Assembly (NCBI GenBank): GCA_016719135.1
Contig: JADKAV010000001.1
Coordinates: 248,001 to 312,000 of the forward strand
Direction of reading: 5' to 3'
Length of the DNA stretch: 64,000 bases
From: Micrococcales bacterium
GTDB taxonomy: Bacteria > Actinomycetota > Actinomycetes > S36-B12 > UBA10799
The notes under the pieces were generated by a model. It saw only the letters and a list, made by a program, of their open reading frames with translations. It ran no database searches and was not told the origin of the DNA. The position numbers were made by a program, and so were the translations under genes. Positions within the stretch are counted from its first letter, which is position 1. Every line of letters begins with the position of its first letter. This document shows, in pieces, positions 8,273 to 17,496 of the stretch.

Positions 8273-9664
8273 GTGAGCGACTTCGACGATTTCATCGACG
8301 GCTTCTATCCATACCGCAAGGAGACGGTCAACTACCGTCGCATTCCTGACGAACCGCGCGATCGCACCGAGATCCTCTCCGAGATCGCCTCCATGGCCAC
8401 TCGCGAGGACGCCACGGGCGACGAGGGAAAGGTGTCGGGCAGCCTTTACAGCGGCGACCACGAGCACTACGCCTACCTCGGGGAGGTGTTCTCACAGTTC
8501 TCGCACGCGAACGTTTTGCAGCGTGACATGTACCCGTCGGCGACGAAGTTCGAGGCCGAGATCATCGCGATGGTGCTGGATCTGCTCAACGGCGACGCGA
8601 ACGCATGCGGGGTGGTCACCAGCGGCGGTTCCGAGTCGCTGATCACCGCGCTCTACACCTACCGCGAGGCCGCCCGCGAACGCGGAGTGACCAAGCCCAA
8701 CGTCGTCATGCCGATCACCGCACATGTCGCATTGGACAAGGGCGCGTACTGGATGGACATCGAGGTCCGCCACGCACCGCTGACCGACAAGTACACCGCC
8801 GACGTTGCGGCGATGGCGGAGTTGATCGACGACCACACCATCGCGCTGGTCGGTTCGGCCGGTGACTACGGACACGGTCTGATCGACCCCATCGAGGGCA
8901 TCGCGGCGCTGGCCGCCGAACGCGGGATCGGGATGCACGTCGACGGCTGCCTCGGCGGGCTGCTGTGGCCGTGGGCCGAGGAGCTCGGCTACGACATTCC
9001 GCTGTGGGACTTCCGTGTCCCCGGCGTCACATCGATCTCCGCGGACACGCACAAGTACGGCTATTCGATCAAGGGCACGTCCACGTTGCTCTACCGCGAC
9101 AAGGACCTGCGACGCCATCAGTACTTCACGTACCCGGATTGGCCCGGTGGCCTCTACCTGTCCCCCGGACTGGCGGGTTCGCGCTCGGGCGGCTTGATCG
9201 CGGCCACCTGGGCAGCGATGGTCACCACCGGGCGTCAGGGATACCTGGATGCCGCACGCGGAATCCTGGAGACCGCGGCCACCATCCGCGCCGGGATCGA
9301 CGACATGAACGGTCTGCAGGTCATCGGTGACCCCAAATTCCTGATCGCGTTCATGGCTGACCGCGACGACCTCGACATCTACCTGGTCAACGACGCGCTG
9401 AAGAAGTCCGGTTGGCGCATGAACGCTCTGCAGTTGCCGGCATCGCTGCACTTCTGCGTGACCCGCCCCAACACCCGGCCCGGGATCGCGCAGGCCTTCC
9501 TCGACGACCTGCAAAGCGCCGTCGACTACGCGCTGGACAACGTGGGAACGCCCGCTGCCAGCGGCGCGATGTACGGCTTCGGCCACACCCCGCAGGGCAA
9601 CCAGACGATCAACATGCTGATGTCCGGGGTCCTGGACGCCATGCACGAGGTGGCCCCCGAGTGA
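8273..9664 (+). CDS. PLP-dependent lyase/decarboxylase, sphingosine-1-phosphate lyase-like
   Basis: A group II decarboxylase-fold PLP enzyme of 463 residues. Diagnostic segments are GVVTSGGSESLITALYTYRE (cofactor phosphate loop), HVDGCLGGLLWPW (the aspartate that contacts the pyridine nitrogen) and SADTHKYGYSIKG (Schiff-base lysine in DTHKYG, the form seen in sphingosine-phosphate lyases rather than glutamate decarboxylases). The GTG at 8273 is chosen because SDFDDFIDGFYPYRKE is the first plausible sequence and TAGGCT lies eight bases upstream, suggesting a leaderless transcript. The stop overlaps the next gene's GTG by four bases (GTGA). The substrate is unknown: a phosphorylated long-chain base or another phosphoethanolamine-type compound is possible. 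Confidence 0.85.
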   Translation: MSDFDDFIDGFYPYRKETVNYRRIPDEPRDRTEILSEIASMATREDATGDEGKVSGSLYSGDHEHYAYLGEVFSQFSHANVLQRDMYPSATKFEAEIIAMVLDLLNGDANACGVVTSGGSESLITALYTYREAARERGVTKPNVVMPITAHVALDKGAYWMDIEVRHAPLTDKYTADVAAMAELIDDHTIALVGSAGDYGHGLIDPIEGIAALAAERGIGMHVDGCLGGLLWPWAEELGYDIPLWDFRVPGVTSISADTHKYGYSIKGTSTLLYRDKDLRRHQYFTYPDWPGGLYLSPGLAGSRSGGLIAATWAAMVTTGRQGYLDAARGILETAATIRAGIDDMNGLQVIGDPKFLIAFMADRDDLDIYLVNDALKKSGWRMNALQLPASLHFCVTRPNTRPGIAQAFLDDLQSAVDYALDNVGTPAASGAMYGFGHTPQGNQTINMLMSGVLDAMHEVAPE

Positions 9665-11253
9665 GCTGGATCCTGGCCATCGACCTTGGCAACGGTGGTC
9701 CGAAAGTTGCCGCCGTGGACGTCGACGGCCAGATTCTGGCCACCGCCTTCCAACCCGTCTCGGTGTACGTGGGTCGCGACGGCACCGCCACCCAGGACGC
9801 CATCGAATGGGAAGCGGCCCTGCGGTCGGCCATCGCCCGGGTGACCGAGGACGTGTCACGCGAGGAGCTGTACGCGATCGGCATCACCGGGCAATGGGCC
9901 TCCACCGTTCCGGTCGGGCCCGACGACGCACCGGCCGGACCCGTCATGCTGTGGTCGGACACCCGCTCGCGGCACAACGTCCGCAAACTCATCGGCGGGC
10001 CGATCTCGGTCGGAGGATACGCCCCGCACAAAGTGCTGCCCTGGCTGCGGATCACCGGCGGCGCCCCCAATCCGTCCGGCGCCGATCCGACCGGGCACTC
10101 GCTATTGCTGCAGAACGAACTGTCGGAAGTCGGTGAGCGCTGCCGGGTACTGCTGGAGCCGGTGGACTACGTGGCCTTCCTGCTCACCGGCAGGGCTGCG
10201 GCAACCCCCGCATCGATGACCGCCTCCTGGCTGACCGACAACCACATCGGATCCGAGCCGGCGTACGTCGACGACTTGGTGCGACGTTCCGGGCGTAAGC
10301 GCCACTTGCTGCCGGAACTGATCCCCACCGGTTCGATCCAGGGCGACCTGCTGCCCGGACCGGCCGAACGCCTGGGCCTCAAGGCCGGTGTCCCCGTCGC
10401 CTGCGGAATTCCCGATGTCCACGCAGCAGTCATCGGCAGCGGTGCCGTCAACGCCTACGACACGCACCTGGCGGTGTCCACCACGGCATGGCTTTCGGCG
10501 CGAGTCCCGTTCAAACGCACCGACATCCTGCACTCCATCGCGACCCTGCCCGGCCTGGACCCGGCGATGAACCTGGTCGGGAACAACATCGAGACCGGCG
10601 GTGCGGCGTTGTCCTGGCTGCGCGAGCAGATCATCGCCCCCTCAGACGGATTGCTCGGCGGTGGCAGCGGCATCGGAGCGGACGGCGCCGCACCGATCCT
10701 CGAACAACCGACATACGACGCCCTGACCGCCTTGGCTGCTACCGCCCCGGCCGGGTGCGAAGGGCTGATCTTCACGCCATGGCTGGCCGGAGAACGCAGC
10801 CCGATCGAGGACAAGAACCTGCGGGCGGCCTTCGTGAACATGTCCTTCCGCACCGACCGGGCGATGATGGTGCGCGCAGTGATGGAAGGCGTCGCGCTGA
10901 ACATCGGGTGGCTGTTCGCCTATTACGAGAAATACCTCAAACGGTCGGTTCCGAGCGTGCGGGTGTTGGGCGGCGGCGCGCAGTCCGACCTGTGGTGTTC
11001 GATCATCGCGTCCACACTGGACCGGCGCATCGAACAGGTGGCGGACCCGCTCAACGCACAACTGCGGGGAGTGGCCATGTGGGCTCTGGTCTGCATGGGC
11101 GAACTGACTCTGGAACAGGCGGCAGCGCGGGTGCCGGTGGCCCGCACGTTCGACCCGGTCCCCGGGGACCGCGAGGTCTACCAGCAGCATTTCATCGAGT
11201 ACAAGAAGCTCTACCCGGCGTTGAAGGGCTTTTACCGGCGGATGAACGGATAG
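9661..11253 (+). CDS. FGGY-family carbohydrate kinase
   Basis: A 530-residue sugar/polyol kinase of the FGGY family, ASKHA fold. The N-terminal phosphate-1 loop is WILAIDLGNGGPKVAAVD. The segment GITGQWASTVPVG matches the family pattern around the sugar site. The catalytic acidic residue lies in GIPDVHAAVIGSGAV, and the C-terminal adenosine loop in VRVLGGGAQSDLWC. It starts with a GTG inside the stop of the PLP lyase, so the two proteins are made together. The usual substrates of the family are xylulose, ribulose, glycerol or gluconate. The phosphorylated product may feed the lyase, or the reverse, but this is inference. No frameshift was seen. Confidence 0.85.
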   Translation: MSWILAIDLGNGGPKVAAVDVDGQILATAFQPVSVYVGRDGTATQDAIEWEAALRSAIARVTEDVSREELYAIGITGQWASTVPVGPDDAPAGPVMLWSDTRSRHNVRKLIGGPISVGGYAPHKVLPWLRITGGAPNPSGADPTGHSLLLQNELSEVGERCRVLLEPVDYVAFLLTGRAAATPASMTASWLTDNHIGSEPAYVDDLVRRSGRKRHLLPELIPTGSIQGDLLPGPAERLGLKAGVPVACGIPDVHAAVIGSGAVNAYDTHLAVSTTAWLSARVPFKRTDILHSIATLPGLDPAMNLVGNNIETGGAALSWLREQIIAPSDGLLGGGSGIGADGAAPILEQPTYDALTALAATAPAGCEGLIFTPWLAGERSPIEDKNLRAAFVNMSFRTDRAMMVRAVMEGVALNIGWLFAYYEKYLKRSVPSVRVLGGGAQSDLWCSIIASTLDRRIEQVADPLNAQLRGVAMWALVCMGELTLEQAAARVPVARTFDPVPGDREVYQQHFIEYKKLYPALKGFYRRMNG

Positions 11254-11544
11254 TAGCGACTTTGATTCACCTCGCGGGTCGGTGCCTGGTTGGCCCGCGC
11301 ATTCCACCCGTTGGTGAAGCCCGCTCTTGCTATGAGCAATCGGACAATCGCGAAGACCTTGCGTCGGGTCGCGCACTTCGAGGCCACCGACCACGTCAGT
11401 GACTTCCCAGGGGGTAGTCCTGGCGGCCATGCGGGGGTGACCCCGTTCGAGTGTTCGGCACTGCGGGGCTGCAGGCCATGAGAGGTTGCCGTCCGTGCAG
11501 TTCGTCCGGGTTGAATCTGCCGTCCGGTGTGATCGACACCAGAG
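11254..11544. other. Intergenic stretch between the FGGY kinase and DUF309 genes
   Basis: About 290 bases between convergent genes. No credible coding frame, RNA gene or repeat was recognised; only a terminator-like hairpin at its right edge (listed separately). Confidence 0.5.
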
Positions 11545-11574
11545 GAGCGGACACGTCAGTGTCAGGGTCCGCTC
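11545..11574 (-). terminator. Hairpin at the 3' end of the DUF309 gene
   Basis: A perfect 8-bp stem, GAGCGGAC at 11545-11552 and GTCCGCTC at 11567-11574, with a 14-base loop containing the DUF309 stop codon. No U-run follows, so termination activity is uncertain. Confidence 0.45.
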
Positions 11575-11966
11575 GTGAGATCAAGCAGGCGGTCGCGCAG
11601 CGCAAGCGCCACCGCCGGCAGTTCACCGGCCGCGAGGTTGAGCAGACCACGTTCACGCACTCGCACAGCGCCTGTGGCATTGCCTCGCATGGCGTGGGTC
11701 AGTGCCACAGCCAATTGCGCCATACCCTTCCACGCAGTGCGCTCCGGTTCCGAGGCAACCTTCCACACCGCCTCCAACGCTTCATGCGCTTGGAACGGCA
11801 GCCCTTGATCCAGCAGATGACCGGCCAGGGCGACCACCGCGTCGGCACTGGTGTCTATGTCCTCGGGCAAGGGTTCCACGCCATGGCACCCGGTCGGCAA
11901 CGGCCTGCCCAACTCGTCGCGTGGCCGGGCATTGCGGGGACGTCCGGACGAGTCGCGGTCACGCAT
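11562..11966 (-). CDS. DUF309 domain protein
   Basis: A 134-residue protein starting MRDRDSSGRPRNARPRDELG. The central helical bundle carries the DUF309 signature, here LPFQAHEALEAVWKVA (canonical FxxAHExLExxW), followed by KGMAQLAVALTHAMRG. The fold is an all-helical putative metal-binding or tetratricopeptide-like bundle; no biochemical function is established for the family. The ATG at 11966 lies inside the 3' end of the upstream membrane protein gene (8-base overlap), so the two are translationally coupled and probably act together. It is followed by a hairpin overlapping its stop. Confidence 0.8.
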   Translation of the reverse strand: MRDRDSSGRPRNARPRDELGRPLPTGCHGVEPLPEDIDTSADAVVALAGHLLDQGLPFQAHEALEAVWKVASEPERTAWKGMAQLAVALTHAMRGNATGAVRVRERGLLNLAAGELPAVALALRDRLLDLTSGP

Positions 11967-13125
11967 CCTGCCTCCCCTTGACGCTGAGATAGGCTCGCCT
12001 GACGTCGACCGCCTGTTGCAGCGAGGCGCCCACGTCATCGGAGAAGGAGGCCCTGTACACCGGATCGCTGGCGGCATAAACCGTCGTGTAGAACGCGGCG
12101 AACGCTCCCAGGAAAGTGGCCACGCGGATCAGTGCGCGGGACAACACGTGGTCCTGGCCGATCGTCCAGAAGACATCGGCGGAACCCAGGTCGCCCAGCC
12201 AGGCCTGCTGGACCGGCGCGGTGATGGCGACGACGCCGAACACGATGAAGAACGCCCACACCAGAAGCCCAATCAGCGCGGCCTGGATCACCTGTGTCGA
12301 GAGCGCGGCGATGACCATCGCTCGCCGCTGCGGCCGGTGCAGGTCCGCATTCCCCACCTGCCGCAGTCCGGCGACGACTCCCGCCAGGGGCGTGCGCGCA
12401 CATGCGGCCCGGATGTCCTCGATCGGGGCGTCCAGCCGGAGCGTGGCGATCTGTTCCCGGGTGCGGTCCAGGGTCACCAGGCCGCCGAAGATCAGCAGCA
12501 TGCCGCTACTGCCCCACAAGACCGGACCGGCGAGGCTGCCCGCCACCTGCCACATCTCGGTGTTGATGAACAGCACGATCATGACGATCAGCAGCAGCGG
12601 CAGGGCCTTCGTGGCGACGGTGTAGAGGTCGCCGGCCGACCGGACCGTCTGCCGGACCGCCCATCCCACCATGGCCAGCAGCGCGAACCGTGTGACGAAA
12701 TAGATGACGCCGAGCAAAAGGACCTGCAGCAGCAGCGACGCGACCAACGTCTGCCAGGTGATGTCAACGCCTTCGATGCGACGGCCGTACTGAATCGCGT
12801 CGGGAAGGGCCCCGGCCGCGATGAATCCCAGCAGCACCGGCCAACCGACCCGTTCGGAGGGAGCGAACCAGTACCCGCGCCGCCGCTTCGACCACAGGCC
12901 CACGAGCACGAGTGCGAGGACCGCGACCACCACCGTGAACACCGGGAGCACCCGGCTGCCACTGCTGAGCGCGCTCCACAACGCCGACGACAGCTGCACC
13001 GCCAGGACCACGATCATGGCGGGCACGGCCCGCGTCCAGATGTGCTCGCGCGAGTTGTAGTCGTCGACGAACTGCGGCAGTCCGTTGTGTGCGAACCAGG
13101 TCTCGGTGCGGCGGATGGGGTCCAC
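11959..13125 (-). CDS. Conserved multi-pass membrane protein, function unknown
   Basis: A 388-residue integral membrane protein. The cytoplasmic N-terminus (MDPIRRTETWFAHNGLPQFV) is followed by about eight to nine hydrophobic helices, with a soluble stretch near residues 215-260 containing TREQIATLRLDAPIEDIRAA. The opening pattern (WFAHNGLPQFVDDY) recurs in actinobacterial hypothetical membrane proteins as I remember them, but I know no function. It overlaps the DUF309 gene by eight bases. No transporter signature is visible; a membrane-organising or regulatory role cannot be excluded. Confidence 0.75.
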   Translation of the reverse strand: MDPIRRTETWFAHNGLPQFVDDYNSREHIWTRAVPAMIVVLAVQLSSALWSALSSGSRVLPVFTVVVAVLALVLVGLWSKRRRGYWFAPSERVGWPVLLGFIAAGALPDAIQYGRRIEGVDITWQTLVASLLLQVLLLGVIYFVTRFALLAMVGWAVRQTVRSAGDLYTVATKALPLLLIVMIVLFINTEMWQVAGSLAGPVLWGSSGMLLIFGGLVTLDRTREQIATLRLDAPIEDIRAACARTPLAGVVAGLRQVGNADLHRPQRRAMVIAALSTQVIQAALIGLLVWAFFIVFGVVAITAPVQQAWLGDLGSADVFWTIGQDHVLSRALIRVATFLGAFAAFYTTVYAASDPVYRASFSDDVGASLQQAVDVRRAYLSVKGRQDA

Positions 13126-13184
13126 GGATGAACGCTAGCGCCGACCAAGGGGGCGGCGAGGATCCTGCGGGCGATCCGGCCGGA

Positions 13185-13571
13185 TCAGTCGGTCCCAGTC
13201 GCGGTCAGCGGCGCCGCGCTCGAAGCCAGTGCGCCCGCGAAGGCCGCCACGGAGCCGTCCAGGGCGTCCAGTTGCGCCTCGTCGAGCAGCACCACCACAT
13301 CGGTGGCCGTCCGGGCCAGGACCACAGGACTGCCCACACGCGCGACCACGGCTTTCACATCGGCTGGCATTTCGTTGAGGTGGAAGAGGCGAAACGGCGC
13401 ATCAAGCGAGGCCGCCAACGTGTCCCACGCCTTCTTGCGCCGCACCGGCGAATGAGTGATGTCGCACAGCGAACAATGGACCCGTCCGAACAGGTGGCCG
13501 AAGAAGTACTTCGTCTCGCCCACCAGACCGCCGTCGGCGTGGTAGACCCCGATGTACTCCTGGACGCGCAT
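13185..13571 (-). CDS. Conserved hypothetical protein with CSLCDITH motif
   Basis: A 128-residue soluble protein starting MRVQEYIGVYHADGGLVGET at ATG 13571. The notable feature is a C-x2-C-x3-H cluster, RVHCSLCDITHSPVRRKKAW, near residue 30-48, which could bind a metal. The C-terminal half (VVLARTATDVVVLLDEAQLD) looks like a beta-alpha unit. Similar short proteins occur in other actinobacteria without an assigned function. Its promoter must lie in the 50 bases shared with the divergent DUF3054 gene. A longer reading upstream would overlap that gene and is not credible. Confidence 0.65.
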   Translation of the reverse strand: MRVQEYIGVYHADGGLVGETKYFFGHLFGRVHCSLCDITHSPVRRKKAWDTLAASLDAPFRLFHLNEMPADVKAVVARVGSPVVLARTATDVVVLLDEAQLDALDGSVAAFAGALASSAAPLTATGTD

Positions 13572-13621
13572 ACCTCCAGCCTGCGGCCACTGACGAACAC
13601 CCGCAACTAGAGTCATGATTC

Positions 13622-13972
13622 GTGAAGGCATGGGTGGCGGCGGTTTTGGACTTCGTGTGCGTGATCGCATTCGTGGCCTCGGGGATTCAGGCCCACGCCG
13701 AGGCCGATTCGCTGCTACGCGTGGCCGCGCCGTTTCTGGCGGCTCTTGCCATCGGGTGGGTGGTGGCGCTGCCATTGCGACCACCCGAGTCGTTGCGGGC
13801 CGGGGTGGTGATCTGGCTGATGACGCTGGTCGGCGGGATGCTGTTGCGCCGCACGTTGGGCGACGGCACCGCAGCGGCCTTCATCCTCGTGGCCACGGCG
13901 TTCCTGGCCGTCACCCTTCTGGGCTGGCGGGGAATCGCGGCCATGGTCATGCGCCGACGAGCGGTCGAGTGA
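13622..13972 (+). CDS. DUF3054 membrane protein
   Basis: A 116-residue protein with four hydrophobic segments, starting KAWVAAVLDFVCVIAFVASG. The central segment contains GWVVALPLRPPESLRAGVVI, and the second half TLVGGMLLRRTLGDGTAAAF, the conserved arginine-containing stretch of DUF3054. The start is GTG 13622. TAGAGT lies eight bases upstream and there is no Shine-Dalgarno sequence, which suggests a leaderless transcript. The function of DUF3054 is unknown. It ends just before the convergent thiamine ABC transporter operon. Confidence 0.8.
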   Translation: MKAWVAAVLDFVCVIAFVASGIQAHAEADSLLRVAAPFLAALAIGWVVALPLRPPESLRAGVVIWLMTLVGGMLLRRTLGDGTAAAFILVATAFLAVTLLGWRGIAAMVMRRRAVE

Positions 13973-13989
13973 GCCTTTCCTTCCGCGGA

Positions 13990-14883
13990 TCAACCGGCCG
14001 GGTCCACGCGGTCGATGTGCACCGTCTGCCCCACCGCGGGCAGGCTGCGCGCGTCGGATCCGAACGTCACGGACTCGCCGTCCACCACACCTGACACCAG
14101 GTACCGGCCATCGAGGAACGTCCGGCCGGTGACCTGCAAGGCCCACCGTCCTTGCGCAGTGATGCGCAATTCTTCGGGCGGATATGCGACCCCGTCGAGG
14201 ACACTGAGTCCGACCAAGCGGGCGACGTAGGCGTCCACCGGCTTGTTCCACAACTCATCGGCGGTGGCAACCTGCACCAGTTCCCCCGCTCGCAGAACCG
14301 CCACCCGATCAGCCATCGTGAACGCCTCGTGCCGGTCATGGGTGACCGCGAGCACGGTGACGCCGCGGTCGCGCAGCACCTGTTGCACCTCGCGGACCAG
14401 CTGCGCCTTGAGGACCACGTCCAGCGCTCCGAACGGTTCGTCGAGCAGGAGCACATCGGGCTCCGGGGCAAGTGCGCGCGCCAATGCCACGCGCTGTGCC
14501 TGACCGCCACTGAGGGTGTCGACGGCGCGGTGCTCGTAACCGGCGAGGCCGACCAGTTCCAGCATCTGTGCCACCCGTTGCGGGTCCTGCCGGTTCAGAC
14601 CGAAACCGACGTTCGATGCGACGTCCAAGTGGGGGAAGAGCAGATCGTCCTGGAACATCATGCCGACCCCGCGGCGATGCGCCGGAACCCCTGCCAAAGA
14701 CCTGCCGGCCACGGCGATGCTGCCGGTGTGATCGACCAGACCGGCGACCGCACGCAACAAGGTCGACTTGCCGCCGCCGCTGGGACCGAGGATGCACACG
14801 ATCTCCCCAGGGCCGACCTCCAGGTCGATGCCGTGCAGGACGGGCTCGTCGTAGCTGACTTCGACTGCGGTCATCGAGAGCAT
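13990..14883 (-). CDS. thiQ: Thiamine ABC transporter, ATP-binding subunit
   Basis: A 297-residue ABC ATPase that powers import by the adjacent permease. Walker A is GPSGGGKST (about 33-41), the Q-loop MMFQDDLLFPH, the signature LSGGQAQRVALARAL, Walker B VLLLDEPFGALD, and the switch histidine is in VTHDR. A C-terminal extension of about 70 residues resembles the regulatory TOBE-like domain of the FbpC/PotA group. The start ATG shares one base with the permease stop (TGATG), so translation is coupled. It is the last gene of a three-gene operon preceded by a TPP riboswitch, which is the basis for assigning thiamine or a thiamine precursor as substrate. Confidence 0.85.
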   Translation of the reverse strand: MLSMTAVEVSYDEPVLHGIDLEVGPGEIVCILGPSGGGKSTLLRAVAGLVDHTGSIAVAGRSLAGVPAHRRGVGMMFQDDLLFPHLDVASNVGFGLNRQDPQRVAQMLELVGLAGYEHRAVDTLSGGQAQRVALARALAPEPDVLLLDEPFGALDVVLKAQLVREVQQVLRDRGVTVLAVTHDRHEAFTMADRVAVLRAGELVQVATADELWNKPVDAYVARLVGLSVLDGVAYPPEELRITAQGRWALQVTGRTFLDGRYLVSGVVDGESVTFGSDARSLPAVGQTVHIDRVDPAG

Positions 14884-16502
14884 CAGAACGCCACCGCTCG
14901 GCTCAGTCGCACCCGGTCCATACCCACGACCACGGCGGCCGTGATGAGCATGAGCACCGCACTGGCCGCGTACGCCGCGGCGACGGTCACTTCCCCGGGC
15001 CGCGCCAGCAGCCGCGAGATGGCCACCGGCAGGGTCGGATCGGCGGGGCTGGCCAGGAATACTGTGGCACCGAATTCCCCGATCGTGACCGCGAACGCGA
15101 AGCCTGCCGCGACCACAACAGCGGGCAGGAGCAACGGGACCGCCACACCGGCCAGAGCCCGCACAGGAGATCGACCGAGGACCGCGGCCGCGTCCAGGTA
15201 TCGGCGGTCGAATCCCGACAGCGCCGGGGCCAGCACCCGGACCACGAACGGGATCGCGACCAGGGCCTGGGCCAGCACGATCAGCAGTCCGGTGTTGCGC
15301 AGGTCCAGCGGCGGGCGTCCGAAGGCCAGCAGCATGCCCAGGCCGACAGTGACCGCCGAGGTTCCCAGTGGCAGCAGCATCAGAGCGTCCACGGACCGCA
15401 GCCAGCCACCGCGGCCGCGGAACGCCAGGCCGAAGGCGGCCATCCCACCGACAAGCATGGCCAGCAATGTTGCCCCACCTGCTGTTCGCAGCGAGGCCAG
15501 GACCGCCGAGAACGGATCCACCGCGTTGGTCGAGTCACCTTGTGAGAACAGCATCTGCCAACCCACGGTGGTGAGTCGGCCGTCGATCATCAGTGACCGG
15601 ACCACGATGATCGCCAGCGGGGCCAGCACCACCACGACGGTGAGCACGACCACCGCTGCCACGCCGCCCCGCTGTCGCCACCCGACCGGCGCCCGCGCGA
15701 CGTCTACCGCATTGCCTGTGCGCGCACCACCGGAATTGCCGACGACGGCCAGCATCGCCACCACCGCCAGCAACTGCAGCAGGGACAACGCCGCTGCCGC
15801 GGGCAGGTCCAGCAGGTAGGCGGTCTGCCGATAGATCTCCACTTCGAGCGTGCGCAACTGTCCCGCACCGAGGACCTGTACGACCCCGAAAGACGTGAAG
15901 CAGAACAGGAAGACGATCAGCGCCGAGGCGCGCAGGGCCGGTCTCAGCAACGGCCACGTCACTCGCCGCCACGCCGTCCACCGCGAGGCACCGAGCACAC
16001 GTGCGGCCTCTTCCAGGCGTGGGTCCATCGTTGCCAGGACGCTGCCGACCACGCGGATCACCACCGCGATGTTCAAGAACATGTGCGCGAGGACCAGCCC
16101 CCAGACCGAACCGGACAGGTCCACGCCCAGCGCACCGGTCGGCCCGATCAGGGCGAGGAACGCCGCGGCCACCACCACCGTGGGCATGACGAAAGGTACT
16201 AGGACCAAGGCGCGGATCAGCCCTCGTCCCGGGAACCGGAAGGTGGCGAGCACGAACGCTGCGGGCAGCGCCACCAGCATCGTCGCCGCGGTGGACAGCA
16301 CCGCCTGCAGAACTGTGAACCCGAGAATCTGCCAGGTGCGCCCGGCACCCATGACCTCCAGCATCTGCGACGGTCCGGTCTCGAGCCCGACCCGAAACAC
16401 CGCGGCGACCGGCACCACGAACATGACCAGCAGGAAGACCACCGGGACGACAAGCACCGCCCGGGCGGCTACTCCATGATCGCGGACCACTGATCGATCC
16501 AT
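14883..16502 (-). CDS. thiP: Thiamine ABC transporter, fused double permease (ThiP-type)
   Basis: A 539-residue inner-membrane permease with two BPD_transp_1 domains in one chain. The two EAA-type cytoplasmic loops are EEAARVLGASRWTAWRRV (first half, about 182-200) and DAAAVLGRSPVRALAGV (second half, about 435-455). The fused arrangement with about 12 helices is typical of ThiP and FbpB permeases. The reading starts at ATG 16502, inside the end of thiB (34-base overlap); GTG 16490 is an alternative. It lies between the substrate-binding lipoprotein and the ATPase, and shares the operon's TPP riboswitch. Confidence 0.85.
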   Translation of the reverse strand: MDRSVVRDHGVAARAVLVVPVVFLLVMFVVPVAAVFRVGLETGPSQMLEVMGAGRTWQILGFTVLQAVLSTAATMLVALPAAFVLATFRFPGRGLIRALVLVPFVMPTVVVAAAFLALIGPTGALGVDLSGSVWGLVLAHMFLNIAVVIRVVGSVLATMDPRLEEAARVLGASRWTAWRRVTWPLLRPALRASALIVFLFCFTSFGVVQVLGAGQLRTLEVEIYRQTAYLLDLPAAAALSLLQLLAVVAMLAVVGNSGGARTGNAVDVARAPVGWRQRGGVAAVVVLTVVVVLAPLAIIVVRSLMIDGRLTTVGWQMLFSQGDSTNAVDPFSAVLASLRTAGGATLLAMLVGGMAAFGLAFRGRGGWLRSVDALMLLPLGTSAVTVGLGMLLAFGRPPLDLRNTGLLIVLAQALVAIPFVVRVLAPALSGFDRRYLDAAAVLGRSPVRALAGVAVPLLLPAVVVAAGFAFAVTIGEFGATVFLASPADPTLPVAISRLLARPGEVTVAAAYAASAVLMLITAAVVVGMDRVRLSRAVAF

Positions 16503-17491
16503 TCATCGCGACCGTCGGCGATCTGCTCGGGGTCCATGACCACCGGATCCGTGGGTTCCGGTGCGTACTCCTCGAACGCCTTCGGCACCGTCGCCCCCTC
16601 CACCACCGGGTACACGAACATCTGCGAACCGATGTCGTCCTGGAAGCTGCGCGAGAGCATGAAGTCCACAAACTGCTTGGCTCCCGCTTCGTTGCGCGCT
16701 CCAGCGAGCACCCCGGCGTACTCGACCTGCTGGAAGCAGTCCGCATCGATGTTGGCCGTGGGCGGCGGCGCCTGCGGGTCTTCGGCGAACATGACTTCGG
16801 CCGCGGGGCTCGTGGAATAAGAGACCACAATCGGGCGGGTGCCTTCACCGGATCCGCCTGAGAACTGCTGGTAGTAGGCGTTGTCCCAGCCGTCGACCAC
16901 CTTGACGCCGTTGTCCTTCAAGTCGCGCCAGTACTGCTGCCAGTCGGGCTGCGCGGATACCGTCGACAGCAGGAACGCCAGACCTGGCGAGGAAGTGGCT
17001 GGGTTCTGGACGACCGTGAGGTCCCGGTACTGCGGCTCCACGAGGTCGGCAGGGCCGGTCGGAGCGGGCCGGTCTGCGAAGTACTCCCGGTCGTAGTTCA
17101 GACACACGGCACCGGTGTCGATCGGGGTGACCCCCGGGGCCTGCTGGGCGAGGTCTGAGGCAGAGGCCGGCGCTTGATAGTCGAGGAAGACCCCGGCCTT
17201 CTGCGCCCTGCTGAGGAACGTGTTGTCCACGCCGAAGAGCACATCGCCCTGCGGGGACCCCGCGGACAGGATGGCGGCGTTCACCACCTGCCCGGTGTCG
17301 CCGTTCTGCACGATCTTGACCTTCTGCCCGGTCTGTTCGGTGAACTCAGCGAGGACCTTCTTGGACACCGCGAACGAATCGTGAGTGAGAACCACCACCT
17401 CGTCAGGCGGCGGTTGCGTCGACTGCGGATCGGCGACGTCGGCCGAGCAGGCCGCGAGCAGGAGCACGAGGGGTGCGATGAACAGTTTCAC
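16469..17491 (-). CDS. thiB: Thiamine ABC transporter substrate-binding lipoprotein
   Basis: A 340-residue periplasmic-type binding protein anchored as a lipoprotein. The GTG start at 17491 has GGAGGAAAC directly upstream and gives VKLFIAPLVLLLAACSADV, with lipobox LAAC. The mature part follows the ThiB/TbpA family: VVVLTHDSFAVSKKVLAEF, LFGVDNTFLSRA, and VVQNPATSSPGLAFLLST, the last being a ThiB hallmark. It is the first gene of the thiB-thiP-thiQ operon. The TPP riboswitch ends just before its ribosome-binding site, so expression should fall when thiamine pyrophosphate is plentiful. Confidence 0.9.
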   Translation of the reverse strand: MKLFIAPLVLLLAACSADVADPQSTQPPPDEVVVLTHDSFAVSKKVLAEFTEQTGQKVKIVQNGDTGQVVNAAILSAGSPQGDVLFGVDNTFLSRAQKAGVFLDYQAPASASDLAQQAPGVTPIDTGAVCLNYDREYFADRPAPTGPADLVEPQYRDLTVVQNPATSSPGLAFLLSTVSAQPDWQQYWRDLKDNGVKVVDGWDNAYYQQFSGGSGEGTRPIVVSYSTSPAAEVMFAEDPQAPPPTANIDADCFQQVEYAGVLAGARNEAGAKQFVDFMLSRSFQDDIGSQMFVYPVVEGATVPKAFEEYAPEPTDPVVMDPEQIADGRDEWIDQWSAIME

Positions 17492-17496
17492 GTTTC

